Assembly: GCA_937951895.1 (NCBI GenBank) | Contig: CALFER010000103.1 | Location: 10,947-74,946 of the forward strand | DNA length: 64,000 nt | Source: an uncultured bacterium | GTDB taxonomy: Bacteria > CSSED10-310 > CALFER01 | Direction: 5' to 3' | Shown here: piece after piece, positions 49,128 through 58,219 of the stretch | Layout: every line of letters starts with the position of its first letter | Numbering within the stretch: position 1 is the first letter of the stretch | Position numbers and translations under genes: made by a program | Notes under the pieces: generated by a model | Told to the model about the DNA's origin: nothing | Databases searched by the model: none | The model's input: the letters and a program-made list of their open reading frames with translations, nothing else

Positions 49128-50708
49128 GTGAGTGCCATTTCTGGTCTGAATTATCTGATCTGCGGACTGATTGCACTGTTATCCGGAATCATCGGTTTTG
49201 GCGCACAACGGTTCATCGCATCATCGGCCGCTCGCAAACGGATGCAGGAAGCCGAATCGAAAGCTGCCGAAATTCTCGCCAAAGCCGAGGAACAATCGCA
49301 GACACTCCGAAAACAGGCTGAAGTCGAATCGAAAGAAAAATACTACGCGAAAGTAAACGAGTTCGAAGCGAAAACCAAGGAACGGCGTGACGAACTCCAG
49401 AGACTCGAACACCGACTCCTCAAACGCGAGGAAAATCTGGATCGAAAACAATCCGAATTCGATAAAAAAGAACGGATGCTCAATCAGCGTGTGAAAACAC
49501 TCCAGCAGAAGGAAGACGATCTCCAGCTTCTCGAGGACAAGAAAAAAGAACTGATTGCCGAGCAGGATAAAGTATTGCAACGCATCGCCGGCATGTCCAT
49601 GCAGGAAGCTCAGAAGATCATCGTCGAGAGAATGGAAACCGAGGCCAGGAAGGAAGCTGCGGATCGTATCAAGCGGATCATCGATGAAGCCGAAGAGAAG
49701 GCGGAATCCCAGGCTCGTGAAATCGTCTCGACGTCCATTCAGCGCATCGCGTCGGATTATGTCGCCGAGGCTACTGTCAGCGTGGTCGATCTGCCCAGCG
49801 ACGAAATGAAAGGACGGATCATCGGCCGCGAAGGACGCAACATCCGTGCTCTGGAAGCCGCTACCGGCATCGATCTGATCATCGATGATACCCCCGAAGC
49901 CGTCATCCTTTCCGGATTCGATCCGATCCGCAGGGAAGTTGCCGCTATCTCCCTCAAACGCCTCATTTCGGACGGCCGGATCCACCCGGGGCGGATCGAG
50001 GAAATCGTCAAGAAGGTGCAGAAAGAAGTCGATAAAACCGTACGTGAAAGCGGCGAACAGGCCGCGTTCGAAGTGGGTGTCCAGGGCCTCCACCAGGATC
50101 TCGTCAAACTGCTCGGACGCCTCCGCTACCGCACCAGTTATGGCCAGAATGTCCTGCAGCACTCCAAGGAAGTGGCGTTCATCGCCGGTATGATGGCAGC
50201 CGAACTGGGTGTCAACGTCAAATTCGCCAAACGGGCCGGTTTGCTTCACGATATCGGCAAGGCGGTTGATCATGAAATCGAGGGTTCGCATGCGATCATC
50301 GGTGCGGATCTGGCGAAAAAGCTCAACGAATCGAAGGAAGTTGTGCGAGCGATGGCTTCGCATCACGGTGATGAACCTCCCTCCAGCGTCGAAGCGGTTC
50401 TGATTCAAGCCGCCGATGCACTCTCGGCCGCACGCCCCGGCGCCCGCCGCGAAATCCTCGAAACCTATCTCAAACGACTCGAAAAACTCGAGGACATCGC
50501 CCAGTCATTCCAGGGCGTCGAAAAATCCTTCGCGATTCAGGCGGGGCGAGAAATCCGGATCATTTTCAAACCCGAGGATATCTCGGACCAGGAAATGGCC
50601 CTGCTCGCCCGCGAGATTGCTCAACGCATTGAACATGAGTTAGAGTATCCCGGTGAGATCCGTGTGACGGCCATTCGAGAAACCAGGTGTGTGGAATATG
50701 CACGATAA
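49128..50708 (+). CDS. rny: ribonuclease Y
   Basis: About 523-526 residues. One N-terminal membrane helix (about 7-28), a long coiled coil (about 35-200), a KH domain with VDLPSDEMKGRIIGREGRNI, and the HD phosphohydrolase domain with LLHDIGKAVDHE; this is the complete RNase Y order. It is the membrane-bound endoribonuclease starting mRNA decay. The start is uncertain: GTG 49128 lies inside the strong ribosome-binding match GGAGGTGA (49124-49131), and ATT 49137 is better spaced. RicT, a known partner family, is encoded at 5.6 kb. The 3' end overlaps dxs by 11 bases. Confidence 0.95.
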   Translation: MSAISGLNYLICGLIALLSGIIGFGAQRFIASSAARKRMQEAESKAAEILAKAEEQSQTLRKQAEVESKEKYYAKVNEFEAKTKERRDELQRLEHRLLKREENLDRKQSEFDKKERMLNQRVKTLQQKEDDLQLLEDKKKELIAEQDKVLQRIAGMSMQEAQKIIVERMETEARKEAADRIKRIIDEAEEKAESQAREIVSTSIQRIASDYVAEATVSVVDLPSDEMKGRIIGREGRNIRALEAATGIDLIIDDTPEAVILSGFDPIRREVAAISLKRLISDGRIHPGRIEEIVKKVQKEVDKTVRESGEQAAFEVGVQGLHQDLVKLLGRLRYRTSYGQNVLQHSKEVAFIAGMMAAELGVNVKFAKRAGLLHDIGKAVDHEIEGSHAIIGADLAKKLNESKEVVRAMASHHGDEPPSSVEAVLIQAADALSAARPGARREILETYLKRLEKLEDIAQSFQGVEKSFAIQAGREIRIIFKPEDISDQEMALLAREIAQRIEHELEYPGEIRVTAIRETRCVEYAR

Positions 50709-52707
50709 TCAGTTGGATACTCTCTCCAGATATCCGCTGCTGAATCAGATCAGGACGCCTGACGATTTACGGAAACTCCCTCCGGGGGTGCTCGACAGCC
50801 TGGCAGCAGAAATCCGCTCCGCCATCATCGATGCTGTCGCCCGTCATGGAGGTCATCTCGCGTCGAATCTGGGGGTCGTCGAACTCACGATCGCCCTTCA
50901 CTATGCATTCAATTCTCCGTACGACAAATTCGTCTGGGATGTCGGTCATCAGGTCTACACACACAAACTGCTCACCGGACGGCTCGCGCCCTTTGTCGAC
51001 GGGTTGCGGAAAAAAGGCGGCACAGCCGGATTTCCGAAGAAGGACGAAAGCGCTCACGATCACTACGATACCGGACACAGCGGCACGTCGATTTCCTTCG
51101 CTCTCGGTATGGCCGAAGCCATGCGTGCAGCCGGATCGTCGAACCGGGTGGTCGCGATCATCGGCGACGGAAGCATGACATCGGGAGTCTCGTTCGAGGC
51201 CCTCAATCAGACCGGGCACCTCAAGAACGAAAATCTCATCGTCCTTCTGAATGATAACGAAATGTCGATATCACCCAATGTCGGCGGACTTGCGGAATAC
51301 ATCAGCCGGCGGATGGTATCTCGTCGGCCGGCGCAGTTGCGGAAGATGGTCAAGAATCTGCTGCAGTCGATTCCGCGCGCCGGCACGGACCTGATTCGAC
51401 TCGTTCAGAAAATCGAACGTTCGATCAAGGATCTGATTCAACCCGGTCTTCTGTTCGAGGAACTCGGATTCCAGTATCTCGGCCCCTTCGACGGGCATCG
51501 CCTGCAGGGATTGGTCGAGTTGTTCGAAAATATCCGGACGATTCCCGGTCCTTTACTGGTTCACGTGCTGACGCGAAAGGGTTTCGGCTACAAACCTGCG
51601 GAATCGGAACCCGAACGGTTTCATGGCGCCCCGCCATTCAATGTGCAAACCGGGGCATTTGAGGAGAAATCAGGACCACCGAGCTACACATCGGTATTCG
51701 GGAAGGCGGTCTGTGACCTGGCGCATGCGGATGACCGGATTGTCGCGATCACGGCCGCCATGACACTCGGAACCGGTCTGGCTCAGTTTGCCCGTGAGTT
51801 TCCGGGACGTTTCTATGATGTCGGAATTGCCGAACAGCATGCAGTGACGTTTGCCGGCGGCCTGTCGAGTCAGGGAAAGCTGCCGGTCGTCGCGATCTAT
51901 TCGACCTTTCTTCAGCGTGCCTACGATCAGGTGTTCCACGACATCTGCCTCCAGAATCTTCCGGTCATCTTCGCGATCGATCGAGGCGGCGTGGTTGGAG
52001 AAGACGGGCCGACCCACCATGGCATTTTCGATCCGGCCTATCTCAGACACCTGCCCCGTCTCGCGGTCATCGCGCCGCGGGATGAAAATGAACTCCGCCG
52101 GGCGATGTTCAGTGCCGTGACGTACAACATGCCGGTTGCGATCCGCTATCCGCGGGGTTCCGGAGTGGGTGTTCCTGTCGTCATGAATCCGCGGACTTTC
52201 GCGCTCGGGGAAGCCGAAGTCCTGCGTGCGGGCTCCGATCTGACGATCGTTGCCGCCGGACCGCTTGTCTACGAGGCATTGGCGGCCGCCGAGGATCTTG
52301 AAGCGGAGGGCATCCACATCGAAGTCATCGATGCCCGCTTCATCAAACCCCTCGACAGCGCCAGGATTCTCGAATCCATCCGCAAAACCGGCCGGCTGCT
52401 GACCATCGAGGAAAGTTCGCTGGCAGGCGGGATGGGCAGCGCGGTGCTCGAATTGCTCGAAGGCCATGCCGTCAATCTCGAACAGGTCGACCGCATGGGC
52501 ATTCCCGACCAGTTTGTCGGTCTGGGAACTCCGAAGGAACTTCGCAAGGAATTGGGATTGTGCCGGGACGACATCATCCGGAGGATTCGACTGCTCGTGT
52601 CGCGACGTCCTGCGGACCTGCCGTTCCGGGACGAATCCGCTCAGCAGCACCATGGACTTCATCCGAGCCGATCGTCTACTCACCCACCGCGGCGTCACCG
52701 AGAGTAG
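50698..52707 (+). CDS. dxs: 1-deoxy-D-xylulose-5-phosphate synthase
   Basis: 669 residues. First enzyme of the MEP isoprenoid pathway, joining pyruvate and glyceraldehyde 3-phosphate with thiamine diphosphate. Seen: GGHLASNLGVVELTIALH, VGHQVYTHKLLTGR, the TPP motif IIGDGSMTSGVSFEALN, and the pyrimidine-domain IAEQHAVTFAGGL and DRGGVVGEDGPTHHG. The start overlaps rny; the last 19 codons overlap tlyA, and the C-terminal tail after RRPADLPF is poorly conserved in character. dxs-tlyA-nadK-recN is a widely kept order. Confidence 0.97.
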   Translation: MHDNQLDTLSRYPLLNQIRTPDDLRKLPPGVLDSLAAEIRSAIIDAVARHGGHLASNLGVVELTIALHYAFNSPYDKFVWDVGHQVYTHKLLTGRLAPFVDGLRKKGGTAGFPKKDESAHDHYDTGHSGTSISFALGMAEAMRAAGSSNRVVAIIGDGSMTSGVSFEALNQTGHLKNENLIVLLNDNEMSISPNVGGLAEYISRRMVSRRPAQLRKMVKNLLQSIPRAGTDLIRLVQKIERSIKDLIQPGLLFEELGFQYLGPFDGHRLQGLVELFENIRTIPGPLLVHVLTRKGFGYKPAESEPERFHGAPPFNVQTGAFEEKSGPPSYTSVFGKAVCDLAHADDRIVAITAAMTLGTGLAQFAREFPGRFYDVGIAEQHAVTFAGGLSSQGKLPVVAIYSTFLQRAYDQVFHDICLQNLPVIFAIDRGGVVGEDGPTHHGIFDPAYLRHLPRLAVIAPRDENELRRAMFSAVTYNMPVAIRYPRGSGVGVPVVMNPRTFALGEAEVLRAGSDLTIVAAGPLVYEALAAAEDLEAEGIHIEVIDARFIKPLDSARILESIRKTGRLLTIEESSLAGGMGSAVLELLEGHAVNLEQVDRMGIPDQFVGLGTPKELRKELGLCRDDIIRRIRLLVSRRPADLPFRDESAQQHHGLHPSRSSTHPPRRHRE

Positions 52708-53440
52708 ATCTCAGGCGGCGGAATACATCCGCAACGGCTGGGTTACCATCGATGGCAAACCCGTGTCCAAACCATCGACTCTTGTACTCCGCTCCGGTCA
52801 TGTGGCGCTCGATCTCCCGGTCGATTCATTTGTCAGCCGTGGCGGCATGAAACTCAGCGGTGCTCTCGATGCATTCCATATCGATGTGGAGGGGAAAACA
52901 GCGCTCGATTGCGGCGCATCGACCGGTGGATTCACGGACTGCCTGTTGAAGGCCGGAGCCCGCAAAGTCTATGCGATCGATGTGGGATACGGACAGCTTC
53001 ACTGGAAACTCCGGCAGGATCCGCGTGTGGTCGTGATGGAACGCATCAATCTCAGACACCTCGACCCGACATCGATTCCCGACCGGATTCAACTCATCAC
53101 ATTGGATATGTCTTTCATTTCACTGACGCTGATTTTTGACATTCTGATCGGATTATTGGATGATTGCGGAGAAATCATCGCATTGATCAAACCGCAGTTC
53201 GAGGCTGGCCGTGATGCGGTCGGTTCGGGCGGAGTTGTCCGTGATGGGCGTGTGCATGAACAGGTATTGCGATCATTGGCGACGCACGTTTCGGAAAACG
53301 GCTGGCGCCTGCGCGGCATGGTTCCCTCCCCGTTGCTCGGGCCGAGCGGCAACCGCGAATTCTTTTTTCATCTCGATCGCGGCGACCCGACGGATCCGGA
53401 GCGGTATGAACCATGGATACGCACATGCGTCGAGGCCTGA
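52652..53440 (+). CDS. tlyA: TlyA-family rRNA methyltransferase (S4 domain + RrmJ/FtsJ fold)
   Basis: 262 residues from ATG 52652, overlapping the dxs end by 56 bases. The N-terminal S4 RNA-binding domain (DRLLTHRGVTESRSQAAEYI, VTIDGKPVSKPS) is followed by the SAM-binding fold with VSRGGMKLSGAL, ALDCGASTGGFTDCLL and IDVGYGQLHWKL, then LIKPQFEAGR. In mycobacteria TlyA 2'-O-methylates 16S and 23S rRNA; some relatives have been called hemolysins. Family call is firm. Confidence 0.94.
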   Translation: MDFIRADRLLTHRGVTESRSQAAEYIRNGWVTIDGKPVSKPSTLVLRSGHVALDLPVDSFVSRGGMKLSGALDAFHIDVEGKTALDCGASTGGFTDCLLKAGARKVYAIDVGYGQLHWKLRQDPRVVVMERINLRHLDPTSIPDRIQLITLDMSFISLTLIFDILIGLLDDCGEIIALIKPQFEAGRDAVGSGGVVRDGRVHEQVLRSLATHVSENGWRLRGMVPSPLLGPSGNREFFFHLDRGDPTDPERYEPWIRTCVEA

Positions 53441-53451
53441 CGGAGAAACAT

Positions 53452-54309
53452 ATGGATCATGTTGCATTGTTTGGTAAACCGCATGCGCCGAAGTTGCAGG
53501 AAGTCGGGCGTGACCTGCTGCGATTTTTCACAGCTCGCAATCTCCGTGTCTCGATCGAAGCCGAATCATTCGACCAGATCGGCGATGGCAGTGCGGCGCG
53601 CTTCTCGGAATCAATCCCGGCGGACTGCGATCTGGTGATCGTTCTGGGCGGCGACGGGACGCTGTTACGCGTGGCCCGTGCGCTCAGACGCTTTGATGTG
53701 CCGGTGATGGCCGTCAACATGGGAAGCCTCGGATTTCTGTCCGCGTTCACTCTCAACGAAATGTACGACTCCCTCAACAGGATCATGGACGGCGACTTTT
53801 CCGTCTCACGACGCCTCATGCTGGACGCCGCGCAGATCCGGGGTGAGGAGATCGTGCATCGCAATTCGGTTTTGAATGATGTGGTGATCAACAAAGCGAC
53901 GCTGGCGAGAATCGTTCAGATTGCGGCGAACGTCGACCGCAAGCCGTTGACGACCTTCTTCAGCGACGGCGTCATCGTATCGACCCCTACCGGTTCCACC
54001 GCCTACTCCCTCGCCGCCGGAGGCCCGATCATCAGTCCCTCGCTCGATGCAATCGTCCTGACGCCGATCTGCCCGCACACGCTCACGAACCGGCCCATCG
54101 TGATGAGCGCGGATCAGGTCATCGAATTCGAGTTGCTCTCGCAGGACAGCGAAGTCACTCTTACTCTCGATGGCCAGTTATGGTTCCCTCTGGAGCATCT
54201 CGACCGGGTCGAAATCCGCCGATCGCCCAAATCGATTTCCCTGATCGAAAATCCCAACACGTCGTTTTATAAAGTGCTATGCCATAAACTCAAGTGGGGG
54301 CAGCGCTGA
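53452..54309 (+). CDS. nadK: NAD kinase
   Basis: 285 residues from ATG 53452, chosen for GGAG seven bases upstream. It phosphorylates NAD to NADP. The diagnostic VIVLGGDGTLLRVAR motif, GSLGFLSAF, NDVVINKA, and SDGVIVSTPTGSTAYSLAAG with the second NAD-site motif are present, and the LTPICPHTLTNRPIV segment follows. It overlaps no neighbour at the 5' side, and ends five bases before recN. Confidence 0.96.
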   Translation: MDHVALFGKPHAPKLQEVGRDLLRFFTARNLRVSIEAESFDQIGDGSAARFSESIPADCDLVIVLGGDGTLLRVARALRRFDVPVMAVNMGSLGFLSAFTLNEMYDSLNRIMDGDFSVSRRLMLDAAQIRGEEIVHRNSVLNDVVINKATLARIVQIAANVDRKPLTTFFSDGVIVSTPTGSTAYSLAAGGPIISPSLDAIVLTPICPHTLTNRPIVMSADQVIEFELLSQDSEVTLTLDGQLWFPLEHLDRVEIRRSPKSISLIENPNTSFYKVLCHKLKWGQR

Positions 54310-54314
54310 CCGCC

Positions 54315-56039
54315 ATGATACGGATGCTTCACATCGAAAATGTCGCTCTGATCGCCTCGCTCGACATCCCCCTCGACGAAGGACTCACGGCCGTGACCGG
54401 CGAAACAGGCTCCGGCAAGTCCATTCTCGTTCAATCCCTCGCCATGCTGCTCGGTGAGCCCGCCGATCAGAACACGATCCGCACAGACGCCCAGGTCGCC
54501 GTGATCGAGGCGGAATGCGCGCCGGCCGATCCGATCGCGATCACCCGGACTCTGCAGAGCCTGGACATCGAGCCGGCCCCGGACCACTCCCTGACCCTTC
54601 GCCGCGAGATCAACCGGAAGGGCCGGAATCGTTTTTTAGTCAACGATCATGCCGTCTCACGTCAGGATTTTCTTGCAATCACGCTGCCGCTCATCGAGAT
54701 CAACAGTCAGCATGAACACCAGGCGTTGCTCCAACCCCGTAACCATCTATCCCTGTTCGATCATGCCGTGCAGCTCGACGACCCGGTCGATTCCATTGCT
54801 CGCATTCATGCCCGCCTGATCGAACTCACGCAATCGATCGACCATCTCGAATCGCGCATCGAAGCCGACCGTCAGAGAAGTGAGCTGGTTCGGTTTCAGA
54901 TGAACGAGATCGATCAGGCGGAGTTGAAGGTGGGCGAGAAGGAGGAGTTGATCGCCGAACAGCAGCGACTTCGCTATGCCGAGGAGATCATCCGGGCGCT
55001 GCACGAGGCGGGACAGGTTCTGGGAGATACGGATGAGGGGATCTGCGCCCGAACCGGTCCGATGATCCGGTCGCTCCAGAAGGCATCGATGCGCGATCCG
55101 GATATCCAGGCACTCACCGACCAGGCCGAATCGCTTTCGGTGATGATCGAAGATCTGTCGGATGCCATCCGTCGCCACCGCGATCGCGTTTCGGTATCCC
55201 CGGCGCGTCTCGAAGAGGTCAACGAACGGCTTCATTTTCTTCAGAGTATGGAAGGCCGGTATCGGAACAGCATTGATGGGATCATCGAGTATCGACGTCA
55301 GATCGAAACCGAACGACAGTCGATGAGCGATCTCGACGACGCACTCCGGGGGCTCCAGACCGAATGGATTGACGTGTTTTCGGCGTACTGGTCCGCTGAT
55401 CGCGCGCTTGGGTCGGCCCGTCGTCGTCTGGCTCCGGGACTCTGCCGCCGGATCGAAGGTGAACTTGCCGAACTGGGTATGGAGAAATCGCGGTTCGAGG
55501 TTGCGTTCGGACCTGAGCGAGACGTGGAGGCAGTTCCGGTCGTGTATCGAATTCCTGCGTGGTGCGGTGCGACGGGAACCGACTCCCTCGAATTCACGCT
55601 CTCCGCCAATCCCGGCATTCCGCTCAAACCGCTCGTCCGGGTGGCATCAGGCGGCGAACTGAGCCGGATCACGCTTGCGCTGAAACAACACCTGCTGTCA
55701 TCGCGTGACGCCGATACGGTTGTATTCGACGAAGTGGATTCGGGGATCGGCGGGCAGACAGCGGTCGCGGTGGCCCGTCAACTCAAGCGTCTCGCGCACG
55801 ATCGCCAGATTCTATGCGTCACCCATCTCCCGCAGCTCGCCGTCGCCGCCGACCGGCACATTGTCGTGCGAAAGATACTGAGAGATGAATCGACACAGGT
55901 CCTTGCCGACGTGCTTGATCCGGATGCACGGCTTCGTGAGATCGCGCGGATGCTGACCGGTTCGGATGATGACCCCGAGGCATTGCGTCATGCGCGATCG
56001 CTCATGGAAGCCTCTCACTCGACCGCGCGATCCGTATGA
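54315..56039 (+). CDS. recN: DNA repair protein RecN
   Basis: About 574 residues from ATG 54315 (ATG 54324 and GTG 54294 are in frame). An SMC-like ATPase for double-strand break repair: Walker A TGETGSGKSILVQS, the early QHEHQALLQPRNHLSLFD segment typical of RecN, an antiparallel coiled coil (about 160-360), then ABC signature VASGGELSRITLALK and Walker B VVFDEVDSGIGGQTA. Located behind nadK as in many bacteria. It converges with the polyprenyl synthetase gene. Confidence 0.96.
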   Translation: MIRMLHIENVALIASLDIPLDEGLTAVTGETGSGKSILVQSLAMLLGEPADQNTIRTDAQVAVIEAECAPADPIAITRTLQSLDIEPAPDHSLTLRREINRKGRNRFLVNDHAVSRQDFLAITLPLIEINSQHEHQALLQPRNHLSLFDHAVQLDDPVDSIARIHARLIELTQSIDHLESRIEADRQRSELVRFQMNEIDQAELKVGEKEELIAEQQRLRYAEEIIRALHEAGQVLGDTDEGICARTGPMIRSLQKASMRDPDIQALTDQAESLSVMIEDLSDAIRRHRDRVSVSPARLEEVNERLHFLQSMEGRYRNSIDGIIEYRRQIETERQSMSDLDDALRGLQTEWIDVFSAYWSADRALGSARRRLAPGLCRRIEGELAELGMEKSRFEVAFGPERDVEAVPVVYRIPAWCGATGTDSLEFTLSANPGIPLKPLVRVASGGELSRITLALKQHLLSSRDADTVVFDEVDSGIGGQTAVAVARQLKRLAHDRQILCVTHLPQLAVAADRHIVVRKILRDESTQVLADVLDPDARLREIARMLTGSDDDPEALRHARSLMEASHSTARSV

Positions 56040-56063
56040 ACTGACAACTGGACGTTCCCCGGG

Positions 56064-57164
56064 TTATTTTTTGCGGTAGATCGTATATTCCGCGATGATT
56101 CTGAGGATGTTCCGGGAATTGGATTCCGGCAGTGCATCGAGTGCGGTCAGAGACGCGGCAATCAATCGTTCGGCCAGAGATTCGACATGTTCCACTCCGC
56201 CGTTTTCCAGAACCAGGTTCCGGATTTCATCGACTTCCGATTCGGACATATCCGGTTTGCCCAACAGCGATTCGATGCGGGTTCGTCCCGCCGGTGACGC
56301 ATGATCGAATGCGAATTTGACGGCCAGCGTGCGTTTGCCTTCGCGAAAATCCGATCCGATGGGTTTCCCGAGAGTTTCCGCGTCGCCGATGATACCGAGA
56401 ACATCGTCGCGCATCTGGAATGCCAGTCCCAGGTTCTCGCCATAGCTGCAAAGTGCCTTGATCCAGGGGTGGGTCTGGTCGTGCGTGTTCAAGCCGATCA
56501 TTGCACCCGCGCAGACTGCGAACGTGAGCAGCGCGCCGGTTTTCCGTCTGAGCATCAGTTCGATGTCATCGATCGAAATCCGTTCCAGAGGTTCATGACT
56601 TTGAAGCACATCGCTGACTTCACCAGTGAGCAGAGCCGGAAGGACCTTGCCTTCGAGGCGTGTGATGAGGTGGAGAACCAGTTCTGCAGCGATCCCGCCC
56701 GTGAGCCCTGCCTGCGCCATCATGTCCACGACCATCCCATGCTGGGCGTCGCCGATCAGAAGTGCCATCGAATGGGAGAGGTGTTCACACGAGGTGCCGG
56801 GAGGGAGATCCCCGCAGTCGCGGAAATCCTTGAGAATCCTGGCGTGCATGGTCAAACCACCGCGCCGGTGATCGTCACGGTCGATGATATCGTCGTGAAC
56901 AAGCGTCCATGTGTGAAACATTTCGGTGGCCACGGCGATCGGGAGAACCGGATCGGTATTACCGCCGACCGCACCGCAGGCTGCGACCATCAGACCGGGA
57001 CGGAGATGTTTGCCTCCCCGGAGCGAATAATCGAGGATGCGATCCCTGATCAGACCTCCGGGGAGATTCCCGATGAATGCGCTGTCCGTCAATTCATGGA
57101 TGACCTTGTCTCCGATGTCCTTGAGAAACACCGAGAGCACATGGATATCGTGTTTGCTCAGCAC
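56064..57164 (-). CDS. polyprenyl (geranylgeranyl/farnesyl-type) diphosphate synthase
   Basis: About 366 residues from GTG 57164, which overlaps the upstream stop by seven bases with GGAG just ahead, indicating translational coupling. The isoprenyl synthase fold shows LRGGKHLRPGLM, the first Asp-rich motif LVHDDIIDRDDHRRG, and the second FQMRDDVLGIIGDAETLG followed by GKRTLAVKFA. It condenses isopentenyl diphosphate onto allylic primers; chain length cannot be read safely. It follows two proteasome-like genes in one operon and is convergent with recN, whose cluster includes dxs. Confidence 0.92.
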   Translation of the reverse strand: MLSKHDIHVLSVFLKDIGDKVIHELTDSAFIGNLPGGLIRDRILDYSLRGGKHLRPGLMVAACGAVGGNTDPVLPIAVATEMFHTWTLVHDDIIDRDDHRRGGLTMHARILKDFRDCGDLPPGTSCEHLSHSMALLIGDAQHGMVVDMMAQAGLTGGIAAELVLHLITRLEGKVLPALLTGEVSDVLQSHEPLERISIDDIELMLRRKTGALLTFAVCAGAMIGLNTHDQTHPWIKALCSYGENLGLAFQMRDDVLGIIGDAETLGKPIGSDFREGKRTLAVKFAFDHASPAGRTRIESLLGKPDMSESEVDEIRNLVLENGGVEHVESLAERLIAASLTALDALPESNSRNILRIIAEYTIYRKK

Positions 57165-58207
57165 GTCGCTCCGCTTTCGGGGTATCCTCGGAGAAAGTCG
57201 AGCATGGCTTCGTATTGGGTCGATGCCTTGCAGAATTTTTCGTCGACTGTCTCCCATGTGCCGCCGCCCCACATCAGTTCATCCAGGAGATCGCAGGCGG
57301 TTTTCCGGTTGAGGAACCGGGCTTCCCACGCGTGGACGATTTCGGCCGCGAGTTTGGACCGGTCGTCATTGATCGTCCGCAATCTCGTTTCGTTCGGCTC
57401 GTGGCCGTCGAAGAGCATGATATTGAGATATCCTTCGCAGCCGATGTCATGGCGGCAGGCGGCATTGACTGCCAGGATCATCTCGAAGAGTCCCTCGACG
57501 CGGTCGATCGCACCCCGGCGTTCCGGCACCGTCTTGCGGTTGCTGTATTCGGTCATGTATACCGAAGCCATGTCGCGGCCGGATCCGTCGCACAGGAAAA
57601 TCTCCTGAACCGGGTGATAGCCGTATTCGATCATGGACAGGCTGAAGATGCGGAATCCCTGTTGCGGATCAAAACCCGCGATGATGCCGGCGTTCAGAAA
57701 GACGGACGTCATTTCGCCCGAGCGGTTGCTCCAGGTGATCGCGTCCTGAATGGCACTGATCACCGCCTTGTCCTTGATCTCGATCTTTTTGCCCTCGACT
57801 TCATAGTATCCGCGAATGAAATCGTTGACTGAAAACCCGTATCGGCCCTCGATTGTCTGATTGATATGGTCGCGCTTGAGCTTTGTTTGCGCCTCGAACG
57901 CCCACTTCGCGAGTTCTTCCATGGTAATGAATTTCTCGGGTGTCCGGTCCTTCTTCTTTTTCAGGCCATCGTACTCCTGGCGAACGCGCTTGCGGATGTT
58001 GAACTTCAGTTCGTCGCCGATCGTCGATGTTCCCGTATTGCCGTAGCAGGCCACAATGCCCTGTTCCCGGACGATGTCTTCGGGAATGACCGGTTTGATC
58101 TTGTCGGCGGAGTTGATGATCATGTTTTCCGGATTCCATCCGCGTTGCTCATCGCACACCATGGCACCGGAGAACTCATTGAATCGGATTGCATTGATGG
58201 ATGTCAT
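57158..58207 (-). CDS. proteasome-like Ntn-hydrolase, predicted active subunit
   Basis: 349 residues; AAGGAG precedes the ATG. The start reads M-TSINAIRFNEFSGAMVCDE, so removing Met would expose Thr as nucleophile without a propeptide, as in HslV. Counting from that Thr, Asp 18 and Lys 35 (ADKIKPVIPE) match the D17/K33 positions of proteasome beta subunits. IVACYGNTGTSTIGDELK resembles the next core strands and helix; IIAGFDPQQGFRIFSL, the CDGSGRDM loop (GSG at 208-210) and the RHDIGCEGYLNIML strand (Asp 254, then Cys where Ser is usual) match later elements. Unusual are an insertion (about 112-165) and about 80 extra C-terminal residues. It is not clearly HslV, Anbu or a standard beta subunit. 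Confidence 0.72.
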   Translation of the reverse strand: MTSINAIRFNEFSGAMVCDEQRGWNPENMIINSADKIKPVIPEDIVREQGIVACYGNTGTSTIGDELKFNIRKRVRQEYDGLKKKKDRTPEKFITMEELAKWAFEAQTKLKRDHINQTIEGRYGFSVNDFIRGYYEVEGKKIEIKDKAVISAIQDAITWSNRSGEMTSVFLNAGIIAGFDPQQGFRIFSLSMIEYGYHPVQEIFLCDGSGRDMASVYMTEYSNRKTVPERRGAIDRVEGLFEMILAVNAACRHDIGCEGYLNIMLFDGHEPNETRLRTINDDRSKLAAEIVHAWEARFLNRKTACDLLDELMWGGGTWETVDEKFCKASTQYEAMLDFLRGYPESGATC

Positions 58208-58219
58208 GTCGGCGTCTCC

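Noticed and set aside
49221..50408. 395-codon antisense frame opposite RNase Y
   Set aside because: Low-complexity Phe/Asp/Leu pattern is the mirror of the Lys/Glu coiled coil; no ribosome site.
51670..52698. 342-codon antisense frame opposite dxs
   Set aside because: Shadow of codon bias over a clear dxs gene.
56301..57608. 435-codon plus-strand open frame opposite the polyprenyl synthetase
   Set aside because: The minus strand holds all synthetase motifs; the antisense frame shows none and also runs into the proteasome-like gene.
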